Shown here: piece by piece, positions 15,173 to 23,886 of the stretch
Layout: every line of letters starts with the position of its first letter
Numbering within the stretch: position 1 is the stretch's first letter
Assembly: GCF_002158905.1 (NCBI RefSeq)
Contig: NZ_CP021431.1
Coordinates: forward strand, 3,039,001-3,103,000
From: Yoonia vestfoldensis
GTDB taxonomy: Bacteria > Pseudomonadota > Alphaproteobacteria > Rhodobacterales > Rhodobacteraceae
Direction: 5' to 3'
DNA length: 64,000 nucleotides
Position numbers and translations under genes: made by a program
The notes under the pieces: generated by a model
Told to the model about the DNA's origin: nothing
Databases searched by the model: none
Seen by the model: the letters and a program-made list of their open reading frames with translations, nothing else

Positions 15173-15861
15173 AACACGATCGCAATCTGCACAGCCGTTC
15201 ACCGCGTAACAGCCATGGGCGAGCAAAGCGCGTCATGTCCGTCCAGCAGGCGCTGGAATGGGCGTTTCGCGTTGAGCATGCCCAGCTGGAGTTACCCGAG
15301 CCACCCGACCCTGAGCGCGGTCAAGGATTCGGCTTCGGTCTCGAATACGTCCTCATGCAGCGCGCGGCGCTGGGCTGCAAAATCGACGGAGGCCAGTACA
15401 AGATGGGCACCTACACCCACGAAGACGCCGAAGTGATCGCCGCCGCCGTGGCTGGGATGCCCGACGACCTCGGCGGCAAGCGCATGGCCATTCGAGTGGC
15501 TGAGCTCGCGCGCGCTGGGCTCACCCCTGATTGGATGCCAGGGGCTGTGCCGCGCTGTGTCCCCGTGGAAATGAAGCGCAATCGACACGGTGATCATGCG
15601 ACGACCGTGGTGGTTGGGACGGAGCGCGTGCTATCGCGCGGCAAATGGCGGACCGTGGAGGTGCGGGCATGTCCGGTCGCCTATCACCCCCATCCCGATC
15701 AGATCTCGGACGCAAGGCGGGCCTACACGACCTGGCGTAAAGCGCTTGGATGGGTGAAAGAAGGACTTGTTTTGGGCAGAATGTTGCGTGAGTTGGAGAT
15801 CACACCGACAATGCCGCCTACCCAACCATGGGCTACAAAAAACCAGCGTTTTGAGGTTTGA
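15169..15861 (+). CDS. Hypothetical phage early protein
   Basis: The product has 230 residues, coupled by ATGA to the initiator-like gene. It has a basic N-terminus, then SVQQALEWAFRVEHAQLEL and a central FGFGLEYVLMQRAALGCKIDGG. The C-terminal half includes SDARRAYTTWRKALGWV, which could be a DNA-contacting helix. There is no membrane segment. I recognise it only as a type of protein that follows the replication genes in Rhodobacteraceae prophages; its function is unknown. It is the last gene of the early operon visible on this side. Confidence 0.6.
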   Translation: MKHDRNLHSRSPRNSHGRAKRVMSVQQALEWAFRVEHAQLELPEPPDPERGQGFGFGLEYVLMQRAALGCKIDGGQYKMGTYTHEDAEVIAAAVAGMPDDLGGKRMAIRVAELARAGLTPDWMPGAVPRCVPVEMKRNRHGDHATTVVVGTERVLSRGKWRTVEVRACPVAYHPHPDQISDARRAYTTWRKALGWVKEGLVLGRMLRELEITPTMPPTQPWATKNQRFEV

Positions 15862-16041
15862 AGGCCGAACACAGACAATTTGTCGATCTCCCTGGGCAAG
15901 CTTCATCCTGGACAGAAACGAATTGATTCAGCTACCTTTCCAGTGCTGCAATGCGGCAAAAGAATGTGGAGACCAATTAGCCGGTGCGTTCATGTGCCCA
16001 ATCAAAAACATCAAGAACCAATAATGGGCCTGTATGCTTGA

Positions 16042-16632
16042 ATGACCGATTTTTATGACACACACGCCACAGCTTTTATCTCGACCACACGGGATGTGGA
16101 TATGTTGGACATGCGGCGCCGATTTATGGCGGCTTTACCAATCGCAGAAGGCAAAGCTGCTAGGATCCTTGATGCGGGCTCAGGATCAGGGCGGGACGCG
16201 CTGGCATTCCGGCTTTTGGGTCACAAGGTTGAGGCATTCGATGCCTCTCCTGCGATGGTCGCAGCAACGAGGGACCATTCAGGCGTCCAGGCTCGCCAGA
16301 TGCGGTTCGAAGGTTTTTTCTGGGAACATGCCTTCGAGGGTATCTGGGCATGCGCGTCACTGCTTCATGTTGCCGAATCGGATTTGCCGGAAGTCATCAA
16401 GCGGCTGGCTGCCCATCTGACACTGGGTGGCGCGCTTTACCTGTCCTTTAAGCGCGGCACCGGCGAACGGGTGAAAGACGGACGCCGTTTCACCGATATG
16501 TCGCCGGAAAGTTTGACGGCACTCCTGGACGGGTGCCGCGCATTTGGCGAAGCTGACATCTGGGAAAGCCAGGATTGCCGACCGGATCGGGCGTCAGAAG
16601 TGTGGGTAAATGCAGTGGTAAAGAAGACGTGA
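16042..16632 (+). CDS. Class I SAM-dependent methyltransferase
   Basis: The product has 196 residues. The Rossmann SAM site is ILDAGSGSGRDALAF (motif I), followed by an acidic residue in VEAFDASPAMV (motif II) and a GALYLSFKRGTGE strand. It resembles small TehB/UbiE-like methyltransferases that act on small molecules or proteins; no DNA-methylase DPPY-type motif is present. The stop overlaps a GTG start of the following helicase gene (GTGA at 16629-16632), so the two are probably translated together. The ~180 bp between 15861 and this gene hold no supported gene. Confidence 0.85.
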   Translation: MTDFYDTHATAFISTTRDVDMLDMRRRFMAALPIAEGKAARILDAGSGSGRDALAFRLLGHKVEAFDASPAMVAATRDHSGVQARQMRFEGFFWEHAFEGIWACASLLHVAESDLPEVIKRLAAHLTLGGALYLSFKRGTGERVKDGRRFTDMSPESLTALLDGCRAFGEADIWESQDCRPDRASEVWVNAVVKKT

Positions 16633-19600
16633 CCGGCGGATCGGGTGTCCTTGAAGGGGAAAAAAGCCCTCCATGTGCATTGTGCGATGCCGCTACCAGC
16701 GCAATCGTGGAATGTGACGCCCATGTCATCCTGATCCGCCAAATGGCAGGCCTCGCTCTTGCACCCCGCCGTCATGTCGCACGGTGGCGGGAGCTCTCCG
16801 CGGCGGAACAAGCGGCCCTCGCCGCCAGGATCGGCCCTGCACAAGATCTCCTCGAGACCGATGGCTCAATCGCGCGAATGACGCTGGTTGAGGATGGTGG
16901 CCATGTCCATCTACGGCTCGACCCGCCAGTGGCACCACGAGGCCCATTACCGGGTATGCCCCATGATCGTCCTCTAATCTCGGGGGGCGAAGACGCGCTG
17001 CATGCCCATCTGCGACCCCTGATCGACCGTGCGCGCGCCGTCGATCTGTCGGTGTCGTTCCTGATGACCTCGGGCGTTCGGCTGATCCTGCCGCATCTGC
17101 GCGATCTGCTGGACCGGGGCGGCCAGTTGCGGCTGCTGACCGGCGACTATCTCGGAGTAACGGAACCGGCGGCGCTTCGGCTAATTACCGACCTTGAGGG
17201 GGCGCGGCAGTTGCATGTGTTCCAAGCCACGCAGATCCCGTTTCACCCCAAGGCCTGGATGTTCACTTTCGCAGGTGATGGCGGAGCGCTGATCGTTGGC
17301 TCGTCAAATCTGTCGCGCTCGGCACTAACCGACGGCATCGAATGGAACCTACGCCATATCGACCCAGTCGATCGGACCCCGCTTCTGGCCGCACGCGCGG
17401 CCTTCGATACACTTTTGGTAAGGCCCGAGGTCACCGAACTGACACCCACCTGGATCGACGCCTACGAGGCGCGCCGCGTAGCACCCCAATCGTCGATTAC
17501 CGGCGCCCCGGTGGAAGCCCCGGAAGCTGCCCCTACGCCGCACGAGGTTCAGGTTGAGGCGCTGGCCGCGCTGCGAGCGACCCGGGCGAAGGGCTACGGC
17601 GCTGGGCTCGTGGTGTTGGCTACCGGGCTGGGAAAAACCTTTCTCGCTGCCTTCGACAGCGCAAGTGCAGCCCGCGTCCTGTTCGTGGCGCATCGCGAAG
17701 AAATCCTTACCCAGGCGATGTCCGCCTTCCGAGCAGTGCGGCCCAGCGCGCGGCTTGGCCGCTATAGCGGCGAGGAGAAAGACGCTGGTGCCGATATTGT
17801 CTTTGCCTCGGTCCAGACGCTCGCGCGCAACGCGCATCTCACTCGCTTCGAGCCGACAGCCTTCGATTACATCGTGGTCGATGAGTTCCATCATGCAGCA
17901 GCGGCAACCTATCGGCGCATCATCGATTATTTCCAGCCAAGCTTCCTGCTGGGCCTGACCGCCACGCCCGATCGCAGCGATGGCGGTGACCTGTTGGGGC
18001 TTTGCGAAGAGAACCTGGTCTATGAATGCGACCTCTGGTCTGGGATCGATCGCGGATTGCTGGCACCGTTCCACTATTTTGGCGTGCCTGACCCCGTTGA
18101 ATACGCCCAAATTCCATGGCGCAGCGGTCGGTTCGACGAGGCCGCTCTGACCGAAGCTGTTGCCACCCAGGCCCGAGCCGAGAACGCGCTGGAGCAGCTC
18201 ACCAAGAGGGGCGGCAAGAAGACCATCGGCTTCTGCGTTTCGCGCCGGCATGCAGATTTCATGGCCGATTTCGCACGGCAGCGTGGGTTGCGCGCGGTTG
18301 CAGTCCATTCGGGTGAGACTTCCGCCCCCCGGGCCAGCGCACTGAAGGCGCTCGAAGATGGCGATTTAGACATCGTCTTTGCCGTCGACATGTTCAACGA
18401 AGGCGTCGATGTGCCCTCGATCGACACGGTGCTGATGCTGCGTCCCACCGAAAGCCCGGTGATCTGGCTGCAGCAACTGGGCCGCGGTCTGCGCCGCTCG
18501 GCGGAAAAGACCCATCTGGCCGTGATCGACTACATCGGCAACCACCGCATCTTTCTGACAAAGTTGCGCACGCTCTTGCAGGTGGGCGCGGGCGATGGTG
18601 CGCTTCGCCTGGCGCTGGAGCGGTTTGAAGACAAGATGATCCAGTTCCCTGCAGGCTGCGAGGTGACCTATGATCTACAGGCGCTCGACATTCTGCGATC
18701 CCTGATCCGCCAGCCCCGTGATGGCGAGGAACTGGCCGCGTTCTATCGCGATTTCCGCGAGCGCCATGGAGCAAGGCCCACGGCCTCTGAGGTGCAGCAT
18801 GCCGGCTTCAACCCCGGTCGGACGGGGCATGCGGGCTGGCTGGGTTTCGTTGCCGATATGGGTGACCTGTCCGATACACAGCGCGCCGCATGGACGGCGA
18901 ACCGTGGTCTTCTGGACGAGATCGAAACGACCCGCATGACCCGCAGCTACAAAATGCTGGTCCTACGCGCGATGATCGAGACCGGTGCCTTCCCGGGCCA
19001 GATCGCCCTGACCGATCTGGTCGAGCGCGTCGCCCGGCAGGCTCGCCGCAATCCGCAGATCAAGAATGATCTGAGCGTTGATCCAGATGACACTCGCCGG
19101 CTCCGAGCGGTCATGATGCAGCAACCCCTTAAGATCCTGGCCGAGACAGAGTGGTTCCGGCTCGGGCCGGGAAACTTTGAGACCAACTTCGCAGAAACAT
19201 CGAACACCGCTCTGACCACGCTTGCTTCTCTGAACTCGTGGACTGGCGGCTCCTGCGCTATTTTCAAGCAAAGGACCTGGTCTATGACTCGCCCAAGGAC
19301 ACCAGCCCGGCCGAGGCCGCCGAGGACGCGGCCCCCGCCCCCAAGCCGCCAGGCAAGGACCTGCAACTCTGGCAAGAGTATCAGCGCGACCAGATCGCAC
19401 CATATTTCGGGGCGGTGTTTAATACCGGGTCATGGAACGCTGGCATCGTGGTGCTGAAGGAGGCGCGGGCGATGATCCTGCTGGTGACGATGGACAAGGG
19501 TAGCATGTCCGTCGGCAGCCATTACGCAGATCAGTTCGCCAGCCCCACGCGCTTTGTCTGGCAAACCCAGACCAGCACCCGCCGCGATAACATGCGCGGC

Positions 19601-19807
19601 CGCATCATCTCCGGCGCAGAACCCGGCTGGACGGTACACCTGTTTTTACGCAAATCCAAGCTGCGTGACGGCCGTGCGGCGCCCTTTCGATATGCTGGCC
19701 CGGTGCGCTTCGCCGGCTGGGAGGGCGAGGCGCCCATTACTGTGCAGTGGGACCTCGCACAACCGGTACCTAGGCAACTGACAATGTTGTTTGGAATTGC
19801 GGAGTGA
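16629..19807 (+). pseudogene. HIT-PLD-DEAD/DEAH helicase-DUF3427 protein with a frameshift near 19225
   Basis: The start is GTG at 16629 overlapping the methyltransferase stop. Domain order: HIT-like N-terminus (CALCDAA; HVHLRL, with the third triad His lost); phospholipase-D-like domain (HPKAW, GSSNLSRSAL); SF2 helicase with ATGLGKT, DEFHH (a DEAH-box variant), LTATPDR and QQLGRGLRRS; then a DUF3427-type C-terminus. The frame from 16629 stays helicase-like up to TSNTALTTL and then turns into a proline/arginine-rich out-of-frame tail ending at 19457. The expected continuation FSELVDWRLLRYFQ runs one frame over from 19226 to the stop at 19807. One base appears to be missing at about 19224-19226. 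It is either a real inactivation or a sequencing error. Such helicases are frequent in mobile cargo. Confidence 0.75.
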
Positions 19808-19882
19808 CAACATAAATCAGCGTGTTGCGTGGGGAGCTCAGGTTGAAATCATGGGTAGCTTGGTGGAGTTGGAGGCACTTTG

Positions 19883-20167
19883 ATGGGAAAATTGCAGACG
19901 ATTGTTCAGAACCACGACATCATGAGTGACGCTGGTTTTTCAAGCGCCCTTAAAGAAGCCCGAACTGTGTCAGAGGGTGAGCTACATTTTGTAGCTGGCT
20001 ATGATCCTGGGCCACAGTCAAAGCCCTTTCAACACATGATTGCGCTCGCCAAGGCAGAGTTGGGCAGACGGGAAGCCGCAGAGCAACGCAAACTGGTCTG
20101 GATATCTGCCGCTTCAGGATTAGCAGGGGTTATTGTCGGGGCGATACTGACGGCAGTCTTAACCTAG
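19883..20167 (+). CDS. Small single-pass membrane protein, unknown function
   Basis: The product has 94 residues from the ATG at 19883, with GGAGG seven bases upstream. A soluble, charged N-terminal part (KEARTVSEGELHFVAGYDPG) is followed by an amphipathic helix and one C-terminal hydrophobic segment (LVWISAASGLAGVIVGAILT), giving a tail-anchored topology. No family is recognised. It lies just before the left direct repeat that bounds the T6SS locus and after the broken helicase. Tail-anchored small proteins in mobile cargo are sometimes toxins or immunity factors; nothing here proves that. Confidence 0.6.
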   Translation: MGKLQTIVQNHDIMSDAGFSSALKEARTVSEGELHFVAGYDPGPQSKPFQHMIALAKAELGRREAAEQRKLVWISAASGLAGVIVGAILTAVLT

Positions 20168-20177
20168 CCCCCTACCA

Positions 20178-20457
20178 ATGGTTCCTCCCCGGCCCCATCC
20201 GTATACGGGGGGGCGCAGCGCGCCATTTCGCTAGCGCGTGGCTTTTTCACCGGGGAATCCACCTTGAAGCCAGTCTGGCTCGGCTCGAGATAAAAGTGAC
20301 TCATTATCAAAGCGTTGGCGCGCGAAACCGGTGGCTGATGGGTGGATTTTACTATTTTAGTCAAGAATCCACCTTAGCCAAAATCCAGCCAGGCTAGCCA
20401 GCGTAGGAAGCCTCCCCGGCGGTGGTGCTTTTTCCATTCAGCAGAACATTTAATTGA
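20178..20457. repeat. Direct repeat, left copy, bounding the T6SS locus
   Basis: This copy aligns along its whole length with 50699-50949 in the same orientation. Both start ATGGTTCCTCC and end AGCAGAACATNTTAATT. The best block is 20300-20395: CTCATTATCAAAG, TTGGCGCGCG, TATTTTAGTCAAGAATCCACC and AAAATCCAGCCAG are shared. An inverted repeat GGTGGATT/AATCCACC (20341-20348 and 20366-20373) can form a hairpin in both copies. It holds no supported gene and ends eight bases from the PAAR stop codon. Confidence 0.85.
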
Positions 20458-20464
20458 AACCCGC

Positions 20465-20752
20465 TCACCCGCCGACCAGCACTGTTGGGCAGCCCAGCAC
20501 GATTGTTCCGCCATGCGCCGTGGTGTCACCCATTCGCGCCAAGGGCCGCCCCCCCGCAAGAACGGTCGCGCTGCCCTTGGCGATCACATCAGGCGGGCCG
20601 ACACAGACACACATGCTGCCCAGTCCTGCAGCAGGCAGGCTACCGATCAGAACATTCGGCGCACTGGGCATGACAACAGGCCCACCCACATGCGGTATGA
20701 TCACGGTGACCATCGGACAGACATGCATGTCGGTTATTCGTGCAGCCAGCAT
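20465..20752 (-). CDS. PAAR-domain T6SS spike-tip protein
   Basis: The product has 95 residues from the ATG at 20752, overlapping the upstream stop (TGATG). The sequence is a PAAR repeat protein: MLAARITDMHVCPM, then PAAPNV-like turns, GGRPLARMGDTTAHGGTIV and a terminal CPTVLVGG. PAAR proteins cap the VgrG trimer with a zinc-bound cone (conserved His and Cys are present) and often carry or recruit effectors. This one has no C-terminal effector extension. It is the last gene of the T6SS operon: only eight bases separate its stop from the left direct repeat, so any effector/immunity pair that once followed is gone. Confidence 0.9.
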   Translation of the reverse strand: MLAARITDMHVCPMVTVIIPHVGGPVVMPSAPNVLIGSLPAAGLGSMCVCVGPPDVIAKGSATVLAGGRPLARMGDTTAHGGTIVLGCPTVLVGG

Positions 20753-21333
20753 CAGCGATCTTCCTCGGGGTGCAGATGTGGCCAAAACCCGTCAGCGACA
20801 CGCCGTGCAAGCGCGTCGATAGATTGTGTCGGGGCGGCCCGATCTTCTGCGCGATCAGGCAAGCAGAGTGCGGTGGCCCCAAACACGGCCTTTGCATGCA
20901 GCCACATCGGCGGCAACACTTCGGGCAGATCGCCAGCAACGATGCTGCCTGACCCGCACCAGCCCACAGCAAGGCAAAGCCAGCCCACCGGACCTTCATT
21001 CCCAAGCTTGTCGGCCATCGCCATGCAATCGCGGCGGCGCGTTTCGCTCGGATCGCGCAGCCAGGCAGTCACCTGGTCGAGCGCGTGGATTTCATCAGCC
21101 GTCTGCGCCGGGCAAAGCGTCACGATCACCGCCAAAGACCAGCAAATCCCCTCGCGGGGTGGGACCGCATGTGCAAAAAACCGGATATAATCGACGATTG
21201 TCTCGGGCGTGGCCAAGGCGTCAAGCACCGCTGCGGGCGTCATCGCAGGGTCCAGCCCATCATCCGTCTGGGCGGCAAACCCGGCCCGCGTCAGTATTTC
21301 GCCACTGGTGCTATGGGGTATTTTCTTGAACAT
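20752..21333 (-). CDS. T6SS-associated hypothetical protein (DUF6931-like)
   Basis: The product has 193 residues, mostly helical and soluble (TPAAVLDALATPETIVDYIRFFAHAVPPREGICWSL; ALDQVTAWLRDPSETRRRDCMAMADKLGNEGP). I recall this type as a DUF6931-like protein that accompanies alphaproteobacterial T6SS loci, usually between VgrG and PAAR; the name is from memory and unchecked. The position, coupled to PAAR and eight bases after vgrG, suggests an adaptor or chaperone that loads PAAR or an effector on the spike. No catalytic motif is visible. Confidence 0.65.
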   Translation of the reverse strand: MFKKIPHSTSGEILTRAGFAAQTDDGLDPAMTPAAVLDALATPETIVDYIRFFAHAVPPREGICWSLAVIVTLCPAQTADEIHALDQVTAWLRDPSETRRRDCMAMADKLGNEGPVGWLCLAVGWCGSGSIVAGDLPEVLPPMWLHAKAVFGATALCLPDRAEDRAAPTQSIDALARRVADGFWPHLHPEEDR

Positions 21334-21341
21334 GCTGCGCC

Positions 21342-23261
21342 CTAGTTGATCTGCACGATACCGCCCTTGACCGTGGTCATCCCACTGGCCTGAAGCGTTA
21401 ACATACCCCCCGCCTTGACAGTCGTCATAGCGCTGCCCTCTGCGGTCAATTGCAGCCCCTTGAGGCTAAGTGGTCCAGATGCCTGGACATTGCCGCTGCC
21501 GCCCGAAAGCTTGAACTTCCCGCTGCCTTTCGCATCCAGTGACGCCGCATCGATCTTGACCGTGCTGGCCTTGATTGTGATGCCAGAGGCCGTCAGCTCG
21601 ACCTGCGAGGATCCGACCTTAAGGACAAGGCTGGATTGCGCCTCGAGCGTGATTGTCTTGGCCTTGCAAGTGGCGTCTTTGGCCACATCGATATCCAGCT
21701 TGTCGCTATATCCGTGGGTCGCTGCGCCCGTGATTTGGCGGGTCTCGGTCGTGCCGATCTTGGTGGTGGCCGCTTCGGTGACATGCAGATCGAAATCTTT
21801 GGCAGCGCGCAAGCTCAGCTTTTCGTGGCCTTGCTTGTCATCGAATTCCAGCTCGTTTGCCAGCTCTTGCGTCAGTTTCGATGTCAAACCCGACCGCGTT
21901 CCCCCCGGCTCCATGTAAGGATGCACATGCTTGCCATTATAGAGGCTGCCAGTGATCACAGGAGCATCGGGGTCACCATTCAAGAACCCGACAAGCACTT
22001 CCTGGCCCGCGCGCGGCGTGAACAGCGCACCATAGCCGTTTCCGGCCAGCGGCGAGGCGACCCGCAGCCAGCAACTGGTATCTTGCTGCTTGCCCGTCAT
22101 ATCCCACAGGAACCGGATTTTGACCCGGCCTTGCCCATCCTGAACGGCCGTGTCGGCATCGCCTCCCACGACCACGGCGGTGTGGACGCCGGGGATCATC
22201 GGCTTGCGAGGGCGCGGGGGCACCGGCCCGGCCGTCCGCGGGCTGGCCTGAAACGACAGATATGCGGTTTTGTCGTTTCCAACACGGTAATCAAGCCGTG
22301 AGACGACATAATCGCCCGCGATGTCACTGGCGGTCGAGGAAATCGTCAGCGCCTGCCCAATATAGGCGGCCGGGTGACTGCATTGCCCCGAGATTTCTTC
22401 AGCGGCAGACCGCCTCTCAGCGACGCTACGCCGGCGGGCATCCTGTCGCAAATCCCCCGAGGGCGCGACCAGATGCCGGGTTTCACCTGTGGCCTTCATG
22501 CCGGGCGACATGCCGACAGGGTCAGGGCCGGTGGCGCTCTGGATAGCCTTGGCGATGTCGTGACTGGTCAAGCCCACCTTGCCAGTTGCGACGCGACTGA
22601 CCCGCGACAAAGCATCGGCGCGCAACCGATCTGCACGCGGCACCGAGGCATCGGTCAGCGCAATCGCGCCATCCGCCACGGCCGGAAAAGGGCGCGCGCT
22701 GTCATGCATGACAAGGACATTGGCGTCATGCCCATCCCCGAAAAAGAATGCAATCCCATCCTCGGCCAACAGCCGTGTGACGAAGGACAGGTCATCCTCG
22801 TTATATTGGATGCATATTTCGCGCCGCGGCGGATTCGCCCCGATCCGGACAGGGCTGCGCTGCAAACCGTTGAATGCCAATATATCCGAAAAGATCTCGA
22901 CACTGCTTTTGTTCTGGTGAACGTGGCAGCGGGTCGAATATGCCAGCAACGCCAGGAAAGGCCGGACAGTCAGCCGGACGTGCCCCCCGTCAGAGGTGGC
23001 CGCGCGCTCGTCGCTGATAAGTTCCGCAGCGGTGACCACGCCGCAAAAGCGCCGGGGCGCGATCCCCAATGCGTTTTCTGTCGCAGGCAGCAAGATCTCG
23101 GCCTTTTCGCCCAAATGTCCTGCAAGTGGCGCATTTTCATTGGCATAGTCGATCGTATATGTCGGCACGGTGTTGATCGCCTCTGACACGGTCAGGCTGC
23201 GCGCCTCGCGTGGCGCAGTCCGGCCAAGGATCAGACGCAGGTTTCTGGGATCAATGGACAT
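21342..23261 (-). CDS. vgrG: VgrG spike protein (TssI)
   Basis: The product has 639 residues. An N-terminal gp27-like part (VSEAINTVPTYTIDYANENAPLAG; RRFCGVVTAAEL) is followed by a gp5 OB fold (HTAVVVGGDADTAVQDGQGRVKIRFLWD; GNGYGALFTPRAGQEVLVGFLNGDPDAPVITGSLYN) and the long repetitive beta-helix needle, to GGIVQIN. It ends at the needle, so it carries no evolved effector domain. VgrG trimers form the puncturing spike that PAAR sharpens. The start overlaps the kinase gene's end by 11 bp. Confidence 0.95.
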   Translation of the reverse strand: MSIDPRNLRLILGRTAPREARSLTVSEAINTVPTYTIDYANENAPLAGHLGEKAEILLPATENALGIAPRRFCGVVTAAELISDERAATSDGGHVRLTVRPFLALLAYSTRCHVHQNKSSVEIFSDILAFNGLQRSPVRIGANPPRREICIQYNEDDLSFVTRLLAEDGIAFFFGDGHDANVLVMHDSARPFPAVADGAIALTDASVPRADRLRADALSRVSRVATGKVGLTSHDIAKAIQSATGPDPVGMSPGMKATGETRHLVAPSGDLRQDARRRSVAERRSAAEEISGQCSHPAAYIGQALTISSTASDIAGDYVVSRLDYRVGNDKTAYLSFQASPRTAGPVPPRPRKPMIPGVHTAVVVGGDADTAVQDGQGRVKIRFLWDMTGKQQDTSCWLRVASPLAGNGYGALFTPRAGQEVLVGFLNGDPDAPVITGSLYNGKHVHPYMEPGGTRSGLTSKLTQELANELEFDDKQGHEKLSLRAAKDFDLHVTEAATTKIGTTETRQITGAATHGYSDKLDIDVAKDATCKAKTITLEAQSSLVLKVGSSQVELTASGITIKASTVKIDAASLDAKGSGKFKLSGGSGNVQASGPLSLKGLQLTAEGSAMTTVKAGGMLTLQASGMTTVKGGIVQIN

Positions 23262-23886
23262 GCTGCCCTGCCTCTCTGACCTGGTCGCCAGCCTGCAAAG
23301 CGATCGGGGCTGACGTCACCGCGCCTTGCGGGCCACAGAACCGCGCCAATGCATGCAAATCATGCGCCGGTCGGACTAGCCCCCGTCCCCAGATCAGGTC
23401 GGGATGGGTCCAGCCGGAACTATAGGGCCGCCGGGCCAAGTCGGCGACCCGGGCGCCGTGATGCGCCGCCATGCCCCAGTCGATCACCCATGCGCGACCC
23501 TGACGCAAAAGAACATTGGACGGCTTTAGATCGCAATGCACCACACCGGCATCATGGGCCAAGCGGACGGCGCGGTGCAGGGCCCGGATCGAGCCACCAT
23601 CCGGATCAAGCCTGGCAAACGGATGCTGGCCGCGCAGATGCGTCATCACCAACCGTGCCCGCCCCCCCAATTCGGCATAGGCGATCAGCCGCGGCGCGAC
23701 GCCAGTCGGCGCAAGTTTGCGCAGCATCGCGGCTTCATGCGCCAAGGCAGCGACCCGGACGGGACCGGCGGCAAACTTAAGGATCACCGACACCCCCTCC
23801 AGATCGCAAAGCCAGACATATCGCGCGATCCTGCGATGCTGGCTTAATGCGCCATGGCCGGGCCAGTCTGGAATGGTGATCGTCAT
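23251..23886 (-). CDS. Minimal Ser/Thr protein kinase of the T6SS locus
   Basis: The product has 211 residues, a very small kinase. The visible residues are catalytic Lys37 (VILKF), Glu51, HCDLKPSN (117-124) with catalytic Asp119 and Asn124, and DWG (136-138) in place of DFG. The N-lobe is short, with no obvious Gly-rich loop, and there is no membrane anchor or sensor domain, unlike PpkA. In threonine-phosphorylation-controlled T6SS, a kinase phosphorylates the FHA protein (here TagH) or TssL to license assembly. No PppA-type phosphatase is visible. Overlaps with tssM (ATGA) and vgrG show that it is part of the operon. Confidence 0.8.
   Translation of the reverse strand: MTITIPDWPGHGALSQHRRIARYVWLCDLEGVSVILKFAAGPVRVAALAHEAAMLRKLAPTGVAPRLIAYAELGGRARLVMTHLRGQHPFARLDPDGGSIRALHRAVRLAHDAGVVHCDLKPSNVLLRQGRAWVIDWGMAAHHGARVADLARRPYSSGWTHPDLIWGRGLVRPAHDLHALARFCGPQGAVTSAPIALQAGDQVREAGQHVH

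Noticed and set aside
20164-20364. Short minus-strand frame inside the left repeat
   Set aside because: It resembles the frame in the right repeat because the DNA is repeated; no ribosome site and the two differ at their ends. I treat it as non-coding repeat.
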